Shown here piece by piece: positions 1 through 10,816 of a DNA stretch of 64,000 bases. Position numbers and translations under genes: made by a program. Origin of the DNA: Luteimonas sp. 9C (GTDB taxonomy: Bacteria; Pseudomonadota; Gammaproteobacteria; Xanthomonadales; Xanthomonadaceae); contig NZ_LR733312.1 of the NCBI RefSeq assembly GCF_902506295.1, forward strand, positions 2,390,759-2,454,758, written 5' to 3'. How positions within the stretch are numbered: the stretch's first letter is position 1; the number at the start of each line of letters is the position of its first letter. The notes beneath the pieces are model-generated. The model had not been told where the DNA came from and did not search any database. It was given only the letters and a program-made list of their open reading frames with translations.

Positions 1-87
1 GCCCCATTCCGTGCCCCCCGTCCCATCCGGATCGCAGCCCGCGCGATCGGCCTGCGGACAATGGAGGCTCAAGGGAGGAAGGGCGCC

Positions 88-459
88 ATGACCATCGAAG
101 CGGCACTGATCAAACCCGTCGTCGACGTGCTGCTGGCGCTGTTCCAGCAGGGCAGCGACCTGAAGCTGAAGCACACCGCGCAGGCGTCGGTGCGCGAGGC
201 GATCCGCGAGCTGCTGCAGGCCAATCCGGACGAGAACCGGGCGGCGGCGCGCATCGCCATCGCGCGTGCGGCCGGCATCCTGTCCGAGGACGTGGTGCTG
301 GCCGAGGACATGCTGCAGAAACACCGGGCGACCCGGGCCCGCACGCGTGGCAAGTCCACGACCGGCCGGCGCCGCGTGCCGAGCGAGCCGGTGGAGGCGG
401 ATACACCGGCCCGCAAACCGCCTGCCAAAGCCGGGCCCGGCACTCCGACATCACACTGA
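88..459 (+). CDS. small hypothetical protein with basic C-terminal tail
   Basis: Predicted 123-residue protein of unknown function. The ATG at 88 is chosen over the in-frame ATG at 61 because a good ribosome binding site (GGAGGA) lies about 9 bases before it. The N-terminal 90 residues look helical and mixed-charge (a QGSDLKLKHTAQASVREAIRELL segment region), followed by a Lys/Arg/Pro-rich, probably disordered tail from about residue 88. No signal peptide or membrane segment is visible. It precedes an ICMT-family gene on the same strand by about 39 bases. I do not recognise a family; the basic tail could fit nucleic-acid binding, but that is only inference. Confidence 0.6.
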   Translation: MTIEAALIKPVVDVLLALFQQGSDLKLKHTAQASVREAIRELLQANPDENRAAARIAIARAAGILSEDVVLAEDMLQKHRATRARTRGKSTTGRRRVPSEPVEADTPARKPPAKAGPGTPTSH

Positions 460-498
460 GCCTGCAAGGCTCGTCTCTCCCTCTTCCGGAGCCTGCCC

Positions 499-1062
499 AT
501 GGCCGGCGTCCTCGTGTTCGCGGCGATGAGTGTGTTGTGGTGCCTGAGCGAGCTGTGGATCGGACTGCGTCATCGCGCGTCGGATCGCCGGCGCGATGCC
601 GGCACGCTCGCGCGGCTGGTGCTGGTGATCGGCGGCTGCGTGACCGTGGCGATGCTCGTGTCGATCTGGCCACCGGGCCGGTTTCCGCCGGCCTGGCAGC
701 CCACGCTGCTGTGGGGCGGCTGTGCACTCATGCTCGCCGGCATGCTGTTCCGCTGGTGGGCGATCCGCGTGCTCGCCGAGCACTTCACCGTCGATGTCGC
801 GATCGCCGCCGACCACAGGCTGATCCGCAGCGGTCCCTACCGGCAGCTGCGCCATCCCTCGTACACGGGACTGCTGATGACGTTCGCGGGGTTTCTGTGC
901 GTTCTCGGCAGCTGGCTGGCGCCGCTGGTCGTCGCGGCGCCGTTGTGGCTCGCGCTGCGCGGGCGCATCCGCGTCGAGGAAGCCGCGCTGTCGGCGGCGT
1001 TCCCGGTCGACTACCCCGCCTACGCACGCACGACGCGCCGCCTGCTGCCCGGGATCTGGTGA
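499..1062 (+). CDS. isoprenylcysteine carboxyl methyltransferase (ICMT)-family membrane protein
   Basis: A 187-residue integral membrane protein with about five hydrophobic segments. The C-terminal half carries the ICMT/PEMT-like signature: a GPYRQLRHPSYTG stretch near residues 112-124, then a hydrophobic pair of helices, then an acidic RVEEAAL motif and a terminal YPAYARTTRRLLPGIW tail. In this family those elements bind S-adenosylmethionine at the membrane surface. Bacterial members have no proven substrate, so the methyl acceptor is unknown. It lies 39 bases after the preceding small gene and may be cotranscribed. Family assignment is firm; the reaction is inferred from the family. Confidence 0.75.
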   Translation: MAGVLVFAAMSVLWCLSELWIGLRHRASDRRRDAGTLARLVLVIGGCVTVAMLVSIWPPGRFPPAWQPTLLWGGCALMLAGMLFRWWAIRVLAEHFTVDVAIAADHRLIRSGPYRQLRHPSYTGLLMTFAGFLCVLGSWLAPLVVAAPLWLALRGRIRVEEAALSAAFPVDYPAYARTTRRLLPGIW

Positions 1063-1121
1063 GCGGCCGGCGTGCTGACGCCAGCGGGTAAGCTGTACCA
1101 CCCCGCACGTTGCCGACCCGC

Positions 1122-1892
<771 letters not shown>

Positions 1893-1989
1893 GCCGCAGT
1901 CCGGCGCGCAGCGCGCGCGTCGCGATCACCCCATCCCGCTTCGATCCCGCGCCGCACGTCGGCGCGCACTGCGTCCAGGAGAGTCCGCC

Positions 1990-2742
1990 ATGACCCGCAC
2001 CATTCTCATCACCGGCGGCACCTCCGGTTTCGGCGCCGCCACCGTCGCCCGCTTCCTCGATGGCGGCTGGCGCGTGATCGCAACCGGTCGTCGCGCCGAT
2101 CGGTTGCAGGCACTGGTCGATGCGCACGGCAGCGAACGCCTGCACACGGCCGCGTTCGACATCCGCGACGAAGCCGCGATGCACGCCGCGCTCGATGCGC
2201 TGCCGGCGGACTTCCGCGACGTCGACGCGCTGGTCAACAACGCCGGTCTCGCACTCGGCACCGCGCCGGCGCAGCGCGCGGACCTCGCGCAGTGGCGGCA
2301 GATGATCGACACCAATGTCACTGCGCTGGTCACGCTGACGCACGCGCTGCTGCCGACGCTGATCGAACGCCGCGGCGCGATCCTCAACGTCAGCTCCATC
2401 GCCGGCAGCTATCCGTATCCCGGCGGCAACACCTACGGCGGCACGAAGGCCTTCGTCACCCAGTTCTCGCTGGGCCTGCGCGCCGATCTGCACGGCACCG
2501 GCGTGCGCGTGACCTCGATCGAACCGGGCCTGGCCGAAACCGAGTTCACCCTGGTGCGCACCAGTGGTGACCAGGGTGCCTCCGACACGCTCTATGCCGG
2601 CACCCGGCCGATCGTCGCCGACGACATCGCCGAGACGCTGTGGTGGGTCGCCAACCTGCCGCCGCACCTCAACATCAACCGGCTCGAAGTGATGCCGGTG
2701 AGCCAGTCGTTCGCGGGGTTCCAGATCCATCGCGAGGGCTGA
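1990..2742 (+). CDS. ydfG: SDR-family NADP-dependent 3-hydroxy acid dehydrogenase (YdfG-like)
   Basis: A 250-residue classical short-chain dehydrogenase. The N-terminal Rossmann motif TGGTSGFG (about residues 7-14), NNAG (about 82-85) and the catalytic Ser/Tyr/Lys set (NVSSIAGSYPYPGGNTYGGTK, Ser near 135, Tyr near 148, Lys near 152) are all present. The sequence pattern and length are those of E. coli YdfG, which oxidises L-allo-threonine, serine and 3-hydroxypropionate-type acids and reduces malonic semialdehyde. The start follows a GGAG ribosome binding site at 1978-1981. Substrate is inferred from the family; other SDR specificities remain possible. Confidence 0.82.
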   Translation: MTRTILITGGTSGFGAATVARFLDGGWRVIATGRRADRLQALVDAHGSERLHTAAFDIRDEAAMHAALDALPADFRDVDALVNNAGLALGTAPAQRADLAQWRQMIDTNVTALVTLTHALLPTLIERRGAILNVSSIAGSYPYPGGNTYGGTKAFVTQFSLGLRADLHGTGVRVTSIEPGLAETEFTLVRTSGDQGASDTLYAGTRPIVADDIAETLWWVANLPPHLNINRLEVMPVSQSFAGFQIHREG

Positions 2743-2776
2743 CGAAGCGCCAGGCCGTACGTACACCTGGCCTCGC

Positions 2777-2782
2777 TACACT
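2777..2782 (+). promoter_or_regulatory. probable -10 box (TACACT) of the EF-hand gene
   Basis: TACACT lies 43 bases before the ATG of the EF-hand gene at 2825 and fits the xanthomonad -10 pattern. No good -35 box is seen at the expected distance. Confidence 0.35.
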
Positions 2783-2824
2783 CGAGGCGCGCACGCACGC
2801 GCGTCCCGCCGACAAGGAGTCGTC

Positions 2825-3283
2825 ATGTTCCGGAACCTCTGCACCGCCGCCCTGCTCGTCCCGCTGCTGGTCGTCTCCACGACCGCATCCGCCAGTCCAG
2901 AAGTCGACCGCATGTTCGCCGCGCAGGATGCCAATCGCGATGGCGTGATCGATCAGGCCGAAGCCCGCGCGGAAGCGGGGCGGGTGTTCCGCACACTCGA
3001 CGTGAACCGGGACGACGTGCTCGTGCTCGCCGAGCTGGATCCGCAGATCGCGAAGGGCAGCCCGGGCGGCGCCGGGTTTCCGCCCGAGATCCACGTCATG
3101 CTGCGACAGACCACGATGCAGCTCTGGGATGCCGACGGCAACGGCCGGATCACGCGCGCGGAAACGCGACAGGCGTTCGTGGACAGCCTGCTGAAAGCGG
3201 ACCACGACGGCGACGGCGACGGCACGGTCACGCGGGCGGAACTGGTCCGCATGCACCAGGGTGTCGTCGCGCCAGCGCGCTGA
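2825..3283 (+). CDS. secreted EF-hand calcium-binding protein
   Basis: A 152-residue protein with a Sec signal peptide (residues about 1-22, ending ASA) followed by EF-hand-like loops: DANRDGVIDQAE, DVNRDDVLVLAE, DADGNGRITRAE and an expanded DHDGDGDGTVTRAE. The first and third have full calcium-ligand patterns; the second is degenerate at several positions and the fourth has two extra residues in the loop. It is predicted to be periplasmic and to bind calcium or sense it structurally. A second, differently spaced EF-hand protein is encoded at 4490-4942. An AAGGAG ribosome binding site precedes the start. No enzyme domain is visible. Confidence 0.85.
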   Translation: MFRNLCTAALLVPLLVVSTTASASPEVDRMFAAQDANRDGVIDQAEARAEAGRVFRTLDVNRDDVLVLAELDPQIAKGSPGGAGFPPEIHVMLRQTTMQLWDADGNGRITRAETRQAFVDSLLKADHDGDGDGTVTRAELVRMHQGVVAPAR

Positions 3284-3328
3284 AGACACCGGAGGCGCAT
3301 CGCCCGCGCGGCGATGCGCCCGCCGGGT

Positions 3329-4285
3329 TCACTGCAACGGCGCCCAGGCGAAGCCGCCATCGCGGCGCACGATCCGACCCAGGCCCGGATACGGGAAATG
3401 CGGCGAGGCGATGGTCTCCGCGTTGTCGGCCACGCGCGCCAGCAGGGCCTCGCGGCTGGCCTCAGCGACCGGCGCGTCGCCATCGAACGCGATCGTCCAC
3501 TGCGGGCGCTGCACCGACACCGCAAAGTGATGCGCGGCGTCGCCGATGTAGAGCAGGCGGGCATCGCCGTCGACGATCTCGTAGGCACTGTGGCCCGGCG
3601 TGTGGCCCTCGACCGGAATCGCGGTGACCCCGGGCACGACCTCGGCGCCCGGCGCGAACGCATCGACGCGCGGCGAGATCGCGGCGACCAGCGCGGCGTT
3701 CGCAGGCCCGGCCTGCACCGCCTGCCATTCCGGCGCCGACAGGTGCACGGTCGCATTGGCGAACAGGGCCTGGCCGGCGCCATCGGTCAGACCGCCGACG
3801 TGGTCGGGGTGCGCGTGGCTGATGAAGATGTCGGTGACCTGCGCCGGCTCGACACCCGCTGCGCGCAACGATGCGGGCAGGCGGCCGGCATCGGCGAAGT
3901 CGGCATTGCCGGCGCCGGTGTCGAACAGCAGCACCCGGTCGCCGCTGCGCACCAGCAGTGCCTGCACGGCCAGATGCACCGTGTCCGTCGGCTCGCCGGC
4001 CTGTGCCAGCACCGCATCGACCTCGGGCTTCGGGATGCCGACGGCGAGCGTCTTGCCGTCGTTGGGCACGCGGATGTCGCCATCGCGCAGCACCGCGGCG
4101 TCGAGGCTGCCGATCGTGAAGCGATGCACGTCGGCACTGTCGCTGGCAGGCGCGGTGTCGGCGGTCGCCATCGGCGGTGGCGGCGCGTCGACGGTGGCCG
4201 GTAGCGGCGCAGGGTCGGCACAGGCCGCGAGGATGGCGGTCAGTGCGATGGCGAGGACGGCGCGGGCAAGATGGGACCGTTTCAT
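3329..4285 (-). CDS. MBL-fold metallo-hydrolase lipoprotein
   Basis: A 318-residue metallo-beta-lactamase-fold protein. The N-terminus is a lipoprotein signal (MKRSHLARAVLAIALTAILAAC, Cys near residue 22). The zinc-binding HxHxDH motif is visible as SHAHPDHVGG near residue 155, with further ligands in the VEGHTPGHS and YIGDAAHHF segments. The start was placed at the Met before the lipoprotein signal rather than the longer open frame. The family hydrolyses diverse esters and lactones (lactonases, arylsulfatases); substrate unknown. It is convergent with the EF-hand gene at 2825 and divergent from the one at 4490. Membrane-anchored, facing the periplasm. Confidence 0.82.
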   Translation of the reverse strand: MKRSHLARAVLAIALTAILAACADPAPLPATVDAPPPPMATADTAPASDSADVHRFTIGSLDAAVLRDGDIRVPNDGKTLAVGIPKPEVDAVLAQAGEPTDTVHLAVQALLVRSGDRVLLFDTGAGNADFADAGRLPASLRAAGVEPAQVTDIFISHAHPDHVGGLTDGAGQALFANATVHLSAPEWQAVQAGPANAALVAAISPRVDAFAPGAEVVPGVTAIPVEGHTPGHSAYEIVDGDARLLYIGDAAHHFAVSVQRPQWTIAFDGDAPVAEASREALLARVADNAETIASPHFPYPGLGRIVRRDGGFAWAPLQ

Positions 4286-4489
4286 GGGTGGGCTCCGTGA
4301 CAGGGACGCGGTGACCGGTCGGCCACGCGATGCCCGGTGAGCATAATTCGTGGCGGCGCCCCCATTGCGCGCAGCGGCAGGCTGCTGCATGCCGGAAACG
4401 AAGCGGGTTAATCCGATGCGTGGTCGCGCCCTCTCCGGCGCGGCGCGTTGCTAACGTGGCGCTCCGACCTTCGGCAGGATGCTGGACCC

Positions 4490-4942
4490 ATGAAGACCTG
4501 GTTTGTCGCGGCCACAATGGCTGCCGTGATCGCGCCGTCGATCTCGACCGCCCAGACGACGTTCGACGTGCCCGGCCTGTTCGCGCGCGTCGACACCGAT
4601 CGAGACGGACGCATCACACCTGCCGAGATCAGGCCGGACTCGGGTGCGGATTTCGACAGGTACGATCTCGACGGCAACGGTCTGCTGAGTCGCGATGAAG
4701 TCCGCAAGCAACAGCTTCTCCACGCGCAGGCGAGTGCTGGCAGCGCCACGTTGACGCCCGCGATCCTCGAACAGGTGACCGCCAATGCGTTCGTGTACTT
4801 CGACTTCGATCAGGATGGCCGGGTCACCCGCGAAGACTACATCCAGCGAGGCATCAGCCAATTGCTGGAAGCCGATTTCAACCGCGATGGCGTGACCACG
4901 CGCGAGGAGCTGCACCGCTTCCACCGCCAGACGCCGCGCTGA
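4490..4942 (+). CDS. secreted EF-hand calcium-binding protein
   Basis: A 150-residue protein with a cleavable signal peptide (about residues 1-20, ending ISTAQ) and four EF-hand-type loops: DTDRDGRITPAE, DLDGNGLLSRDE, DFDQDGRVTRED and DFNRDGVTTREE. All four keep Asp at positions 1, 3 and 5 or close substitutes, so calcium binding is likely. It resembles the protein at 2825-3283 in architecture but the spacing between loops differs, so it is a distant paralogue at best. Probable periplasmic protein; role unknown. A weak AGGAT ribosome binding site lies 12 bases before the ATG. Confidence 0.82.
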   Translation: MKTWFVAATMAAVIAPSISTAQTTFDVPGLFARVDTDRDGRITPAEIRPDSGADFDRYDLDGNGLLSRDEVRKQQLLHAQASAGSATLTPAILEQVTANAFVYFDFDQDGRVTREDYIQRGISQLLEADFNRDGVTTREELHRFHRQTPR

Positions 4943-4963
4943 ACCGCGCGGCGTCCCCAACGG

Positions 4964-6853
4964 TCATTCCAGCGGCGTGTCGTCCAGATACGTGTAGCCG
5001 GTGAGCCCGGCTTCCAGCGCGTCCTTGAGCGCCTGCGCTTCGTCAGCGGCGAGCGCCGCATCGTCCACCAGGGCGGTGTAGCGCGCGCGCAGGTCGGCCA
5101 GCTTGTAGCCCACGTAATCGAGCATCACGTCGGTGGTGTCGCCGCGACGCTGCTGCACGACCGTGATGCCGTCGCCCTGGATCTTCACTTCCACCGCGTC
5201 GGTGTCGCCGAACAGATTGTGGATGTCGCCGAGGATTTCCTGGTAGGCGCCGACCATGAAGAAGCCAAGTCGATACTGCTCTCCCTTGCGCAGCGGATGC
5301 AGCGGCAGCGAGGTGTCCAGATCCTCGTTCTCGACGTAGATGTCGATCTTGCCGTCGGAGTCGCAGGTCAGATCGGCGATCACGCCGCGACGCTCGGGCA
5401 TCTCGTCCAGGCGCTCGATCGGCACGATCGGGAACACCTGGTCGATCGCCCAGACGTCGGGCATCGATTCGAACACGCTGAAATTGACGAAGTACTTGTC
5501 GACCAGACGCTCGTTGAGTTCGTCGAGCAGCGGCCGGTGGCTCTTCTCGTCGTAGCTCAGCCGCGCGCGCACGGCGTGCGCGATCGCATAGAACAGATCG
5601 TCGATGCGCGCGCGATGGACAAGGTCCATCTGGCCGAGCGCGTACAGCGCCAGACCTTCGGCATGCTGGTGCTGTGCCTCGTGGAACAGCTCGACCGCCG
5701 GACGCGAGGTCAGTTCGGCGTGCAGCTCGCGGAGGTTCGAGACCACGGCCGGCTCGTCGTCGTGCACGTCGGGCACGCGGCCTTCCGGCGCGCGTTCGAC
5801 TTCGGACACGTTGGCGACCAGCACCGCATGGTGCGCGGTCATCGCGCGTCCGCATTCGGTGACGATGCGCGGCGGGGTGAGGCCGTGCTCGGCGCAGGCC
5901 TGGGCCAGCGGCTGCACGATGGAACCCGCGTACTGGCGAATGCCGTAGTTGACCGAGTTGTAGCTGCGCGAGCGCGTGCCTTCGTAGTCGACGCCGAGGC
6001 CGCCGCCGACATCGACGTGGGTGATCGTCGCACCGAGCTTGGTCAGCTCGACGAAGTAACGCACCGCCTCGCGCATGCCGTTGGAAATGTCGCGGACGTT
6101 GGAGATCTGCGAGCCCATGTGGAAATGCAGCAGCTGCAGGCAGTCGGCCATGCCGGCGTCGCGCAACTTCTTCCACAGATCCAGCAGCTGGCGCGGATTG
6201 AGGCCGAACTTGGCCTTGTCGCCGCCGCTGTTCTGCCACTTGCCGGCGCCGAGCGATGCCAGGCGCATGCGCACGCCGAGGCCCGGCTTCACGCCGAGCG
6301 CCGCGGCTTCTTCCATCACCAGCGCGAGCTCGGACGGCTTCTCGACGACGATGAAGGTCTGCAGGCCGAGCTTGCGGCCGATCAGCGCGAGACGGATGTA
6401 CTCGCGATCCTTGTAGCCGTTGCAGACGATCAGCCCGCCCGGCCGCGACAGCGCCAGTACCGCCATCAGCTCCGGCTTGCTGCCCGCCTCCAGGCCGAAG
6501 CCGTCGCCATGGTGCGAGGCCAGCGTGCCGGCGACGCCCTGGTGCTGGTTGACCTTGATCGGATAGACGGCCGTGTAGCCGCCCGGGTACTCCCACTCGG
6601 CCTGGGCCTGCGCGAAGGCGTCCTGCAACCGCGCGAGGCGGTCGCCGAGGATGTCGGGGAAACGCACCAGCATCGGCAGCTGCGCGCCGTTCGCGCGCGC
6701 GGCGTCCACCGCCTCGGGCAGCGCGATCGACGGGCCATGCGTGCCGCGCGGCGACACGACGATGCGGCCGGCGTCATCGACGTCGAAATACCCCTCGCTC
6801 CAGTGCGGGATCGAGTAGGTCTTGCGGGCGAGGTCGGTGGACCAGGCGGTCAT
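4964..6853 (-). CDS. speA: biosynthetic arginine decarboxylase
   Basis: A 629-residue PLP enzyme of the alanine-racemase-fold group IV decarboxylases. It converts L-arginine to agmatine and CO2, the first step of the agmatine route to putrescine and spermidine. The PLP lysine lies in the AVYPIKVNQHQ stretch near residue 90; the glycine-rich phosphate-binding segment VGGGLGVDY lies near residue 280. Length and motifs match full-length SpeA. The start MTAWSTDLARKTYSIPHW was preferred over an upstream in-frame Met because the family starts here. It points away from speE, with an M48 peptidase gene between them. Confidence 0.96.
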   Translation of the reverse strand: MTAWSTDLARKTYSIPHWSEGYFDVDDAGRIVVSPRGTHGPSIALPEAVDAARANGAQLPMLVRFPDILGDRLARLQDAFAQAQAEWEYPGGYTAVYPIKVNQHQGVAGTLASHHGDGFGLEAGSKPELMAVLALSRPGGLIVCNGYKDREYIRLALIGRKLGLQTFIVVEKPSELALVMEEAAALGVKPGLGVRMRLASLGAGKWQNSGGDKAKFGLNPRQLLDLWKKLRDAGMADCLQLLHFHMGSQISNVRDISNGMREAVRYFVELTKLGATITHVDVGGGLGVDYEGTRSRSYNSVNYGIRQYAGSIVQPLAQACAEHGLTPPRIVTECGRAMTAHHAVLVANVSEVERAPEGRVPDVHDDEPAVVSNLRELHAELTSRPAVELFHEAQHQHAEGLALYALGQMDLVHRARIDDLFYAIAHAVRARLSYDEKSHRPLLDELNERLVDKYFVNFSVFESMPDVWAIDQVFPIVPIERLDEMPERRGVIADLTCDSDGKIDIYVENEDLDTSLPLHPLRKGEQYRLGFFMVGAYQEILGDIHNLFGDTDAVEVKIQGDGITVVQQRRGDTTDVMLDYVGYKLADLRARYTALVDDAALAADEAQALKDALEAGLTGYTYLDDTPLE

Positions 6854-6929
6854 CGGCAGCATTCCGGGCGGGCGTGAAGGCCGCATAGTCTAGGGGCTGG
6901 CAGCCGAACCTGTGGTGACACCGCCGGCG

Positions 6930-8786
6930 TCAGGCTTGGCCGTGGCGATAGCTGGGCGCACCCGCGGACTTGCGGACGCGCCGCGCCACACGCCGCTGGT
7001 TGGGTGCGGTGAAGGCCACCCAGCTCCCCGGCAGCTCGAGGGCGTCGACCACGCGCTGCAGCGCCGCGTCCTCACCGAACACCAGGCCACGCCACCTCAC
7101 CAGCACCAGGAAGTGCGGCGGCCCGGCCGGGTCGCCGTCGATGTGCTTGCGCACGATCCACGCACGGCCCACCTTGCCGGTGCTCGCCAGCGAGACACGG
7201 ACCGCGTCCATCGCGGCGTCATCCAGGCCATGCGGCAACAGCGTGTCGTGCACGGACAGCGCATTGCGCGCCTGCGCTGCATCGCGGCGCAGGCGATCGC
7301 GCGCCTGCTGGTCGCCGACCACGCTGTCGAGAGCATCGAGTTCGTCGTGCCGGTGATGGAACTCCGCCAGCACCTCGTTGACCGCGTCGCCAGCGTCGGG
7401 GTCGAGCATGCGGGCGCGGTGCAACAGGTCGATGCCGGCGCGGTTGTCGCGCGCGAGCAGCAGCACGCCGAGGCGGTAGTGTGCGAATGCATCGTCCGGC
7501 GCCCTGCGCACCGCGTCGCGGTACAGCGGCACCGCATCCACATGCGGATGCAGGCGCTCCACCAGGGCGGCATGTTCGACGGCCTCGGTCGGCGTGCGTT
7601 CCAGCTGGCCTTCCAGTTCGCCGAGGCGATCGCTGTCGGCAGCATGCGCGCGATGCCGTTCGCGCCATCCGTCTTCGACCCGCAGCCGCCAGTCGTCGCT
7701 GAAGTCCGCTTCCAGCGCCGGCAACAGATCGCCGAGCAGCACCTCCGCGGCACTCTGCGCCGGCGGCGGCGCATCGCCTGCGACGACGCCGAGTGCCTGC
7801 AGGCGTTGGGCGAGCGATGGATGCGTGTCGTGCACGTCGGCGCGTGCGGCCAGGCGAGCGGCGACGCGCGCCTCGTCGTCCGCATGGCGACTGCGCAGCG
7901 CTGCCGCCATGTCATGCTGCAGGCCGCGCGGCGGTTGCGCATCGCGCCGGTTGGCCTCGATCACCGACGGCCAGAACTCGTGCTCGAGCCGGGCGGCACC
8001 GATGTTGACCCGGACCAGCGCACTGCCGGCGACATCGGCACCGGTCAGCCGCGCCGCCATCGCATCGGCCTGGTATTCGTTCTGGCGGGCCAGCACGAAG
8101 CTGTAGGCATCGAAGTACGGTGCGTACCAGCGGAAGAAGCGTTCGAACGCGCCGCTGGCCCAGGCACCGCGCCCGTCCAGGCCGTCGAGGACGCGATACC
8201 AGCTCACCCGCACGCGGTGGATCCAACCCGAAAAGCGCCCATGCCCACCGCCGAAATGGCCGAACTCGTGCGCCACCACCGAGGCGAACTGGCGCCGGTC
8301 GAGCAGTTGCATCAGCGGCAGGCCCAGCACCAGGTAATGGCGATGGCCGAGCAGTCCGAGCGCGCGCGGCACGCTGGCGGCCGCTGCATTGAGTTCGTCG
8401 TCGATCAGGATACCCGACAGCCGGGGCGCCTTCGCCGCGCGCCGCAGACGCTCGATCTCGGCGACCAGCGCCGGCGCCTCACCCGGTGCCAGCAGACGTC
8501 CGGCCGGCGGCTCGAAGCGGACCCACAGCGCGCGCAGCACCACCCAGCCGAAGGCGATCGGGATCCACACGATCTTCGCCAGCTTCGCCAGCAGCACCGG
8601 ACTGATCGCGAGCAACACGACGACCAGCCCGACCGACAGGCCGAGCGCGAGCAGCACTGCGCCGCCGAGCACACCGAACCCCAGCCCGGCCAGCAGCGCC
8701 AGCCGCACCCGGTACGCAGTGGGCGCGCGCTGCGCGAACGCTTCCAGCCGCGCGACGCGCGCACGGCGATCCGATTCCGACATCAT
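6930..8786 (-). CDS. M48-family membrane zinc metalloprotease
   Basis: About 618 residues. Two hydrophobic segments near residues 25-80 are followed by an M48 peptidase domain with the zinc motif HEFGHFGGGH (HExxH, near residue 185) and a third-ligand NEYQADAMAA segment near residue 250. The C-terminal half has helical TPR-like content, including a HYRLGVLLLARDN stretch. Family members (HtpX/BepA/LoiP type) degrade or repair envelope proteins. Two adjacent ATGs (8786, 8783) and one at 8795 are possible starts; 8786 is used. It lies between speA and speE on the speA strand, 76 bases upstream of speA. Confidence 0.85.
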   Translation of the reverse strand: MMSESDRRARVARLEAFAQRAPTAYRVRLALLAGLGFGVLGGAVLLALGLSVGLVVVLLAISPVLLAKLAKIVWIPIAFGWVVLRALWVRFEPPAGRLLAPGEAPALVAEIERLRRAAKAPRLSGILIDDELNAAAASVPRALGLLGHRHYLVLGLPLMQLLDRRQFASVVAHEFGHFGGGHGRFSGWIHRVRVSWYRVLDGLDGRGAWASGAFERFFRWYAPYFDAYSFVLARQNEYQADAMAARLTGADVAGSALVRVNIGAARLEHEFWPSVIEANRRDAQPPRGLQHDMAAALRSRHADDEARVAARLAARADVHDTHPSLAQRLQALGVVAGDAPPPAQSAAEVLLGDLLPALEADFSDDWRLRVEDGWRERHRAHAADSDRLGELEGQLERTPTEAVEHAALVERLHPHVDAVPLYRDAVRRAPDDAFAHYRLGVLLLARDNRAGIDLLHRARMLDPDAGDAVNEVLAEFHHRHDELDALDSVVGDQQARDRLRRDAAQARNALSVHDTLLPHGLDDAAMDAVRVSLASTGKVGRAWIVRKHIDGDPAGPPHFLVLVRWRGLVFGEDAALQRVVDALELPGSWVAFTAPNQRRVARRVRKSAGAPSYRHGQA

Positions 8787-8914
8787 CCCTGTCATCCCCT
8801 GTCGCGCCCCCCGGCGCATCCCCGCCGCCAATCCTATGGGGACCGGCCACCGCGGGGAAGCCGCGGCATCCCGCGCGCAGCGGGGCCGCGCCATGCCTGC
8901 CACGGGGCCTCGGC

Positions 8915-8920
8915 TACAAT
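8915..8920 (+). promoter_or_regulatory. probable -10 box (TACAAT) of speE
   Basis: TACAAT lies 30 bases before the speE ATG, close to the TATAAT consensus, which would give a leader of about 23 bases containing a weak GGAA ribosome binding site. No strong -35 box is seen 16-18 bases upstream. Confidence 0.45.
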
Positions 8921-8950
8921 GCGCGCCCCGCAATCGCCCGGAATCCCCGC

Positions 8951-9802
8951 ATGGCCGCCCCGAACTGGCTCTACGAAAACTTCGACACCGCCGGCTCGGC
9001 GATCGGCTTCCGCGTCAACGCGAAGCTCGACGAGGTGCAGTCGCCGTTCCAGAAGATCGAGATCTACGAATCGACCGACTGGGGCAACGTCATGCTGATC
9101 GACGGCGCGATGATGGTCACCACGCGCGACAACTTCCTGTACCACGAGATGATGTCGCACCCCGCGCTGTTCACCCACGCCGCGCCGAAGACCGTCGTCA
9201 TCATCGGCGGCGGCGACTGCGGCACGCTGCGCGAAGTGCTGCGCCACCCGGGCGTCGAGAAGGCCGTGCAGTGCGACATCGACGAGCAGGTCACGCGCAT
9301 GGCGGAGAAGTACTTCCCCGAGCTGTGTGAATCCAATGGCGACCCGCGCGCCGAGATCCTGTTCGACGACGGCATCGCCTACATGGCGAACTGCGCGCCC
9401 GGCAGTGTCGACATCGTGATCGTCGATTCGACCGATCCCGTCGGCCCCGCCGAAGGCCTGTTCAACAAGGCGTTCTTCGAAAGCTGCCATCGCGCGCTGA
9501 AGGACGACGGCATCCTGGTGCAGCAGTCCGAATCGCCGCTGGTGCTGCTCGACCTCATCAAGGCCATGCGCGCCGAGATGGGCAAGGCCGGCTTCACCAC
9601 GTTCCAGACCCTGCCGTTCCCGCAGCCGTGCTACCCGACCGGCTGGTGGAGCTGCACGCTGGCGCGCAAGGGCCAGGGCTTCGATTTTCGCGAGGCCGAC
9701 GCCCGCGCCAAATCCTTCGAGACGCTCTACTACACCGCCGACATCCACAAGGGCGCGCAGTCGCTGCCGCCGTTCGTGGCGAAGGCGCTGGGCGAGGGCT
9801 GA
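8951..9802 (+). CDS. speE: polyamine aminopropyltransferase (spermidine synthase)
   Basis: A 283-residue enzyme that transfers an aminopropyl group from decarboxylated S-adenosylmethionine to putrescine, giving spermidine. The sequence shows the family hallmarks: the N-terminal WLYENF strand, the MLIDGAMMVTTRDNFLYHEM substrate loop, the nucleotide-binding VVIIGGGDCGTLRE motif near residue 80, and the catalytic DSTDPVGPAEGLF segment near residue 160. Length matches E. coli SpeE. It reads away from speA, which supplies the agmatine branch; agmatine-to-putrescine genes are not in the window. Confidence 0.96.
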   Translation: MAAPNWLYENFDTAGSAIGFRVNAKLDEVQSPFQKIEIYESTDWGNVMLIDGAMMVTTRDNFLYHEMMSHPALFTHAAPKTVVIIGGGDCGTLREVLRHPGVEKAVQCDIDEQVTRMAEKYFPELCESNGDPRAEILFDDGIAYMANCAPGSVDIVIVDSTDPVGPAEGLFNKAFFESCHRALKDDGILVQQSESPLVLLDLIKAMRAEMGKAGFTTFQTLPFPQPCYPTGWWSCTLARKGQGFDFREADARAKSFETLYYTADIHKGAQSLPPFVAKALGEG

Positions 9803-9806
9803 GGCT

Positions 9807-10644
<838 letters not shown>

Positions 10645-10816
10645 TCACGCGCCCCCCCACACGATCCCCTCCAACCGCGGCTTGTCGCGGCCCCATCCCC
10701 ATGCTGTAGTGCCGCCCCGCCAGGCGCCGGGATTCCCCTACCGCGCCCCAGGGCCGCAACCGACGGCATGCACCCACCCGCCGGGCGAGTCTGGCCATGC
10801 AATCAAGGACACCGTG

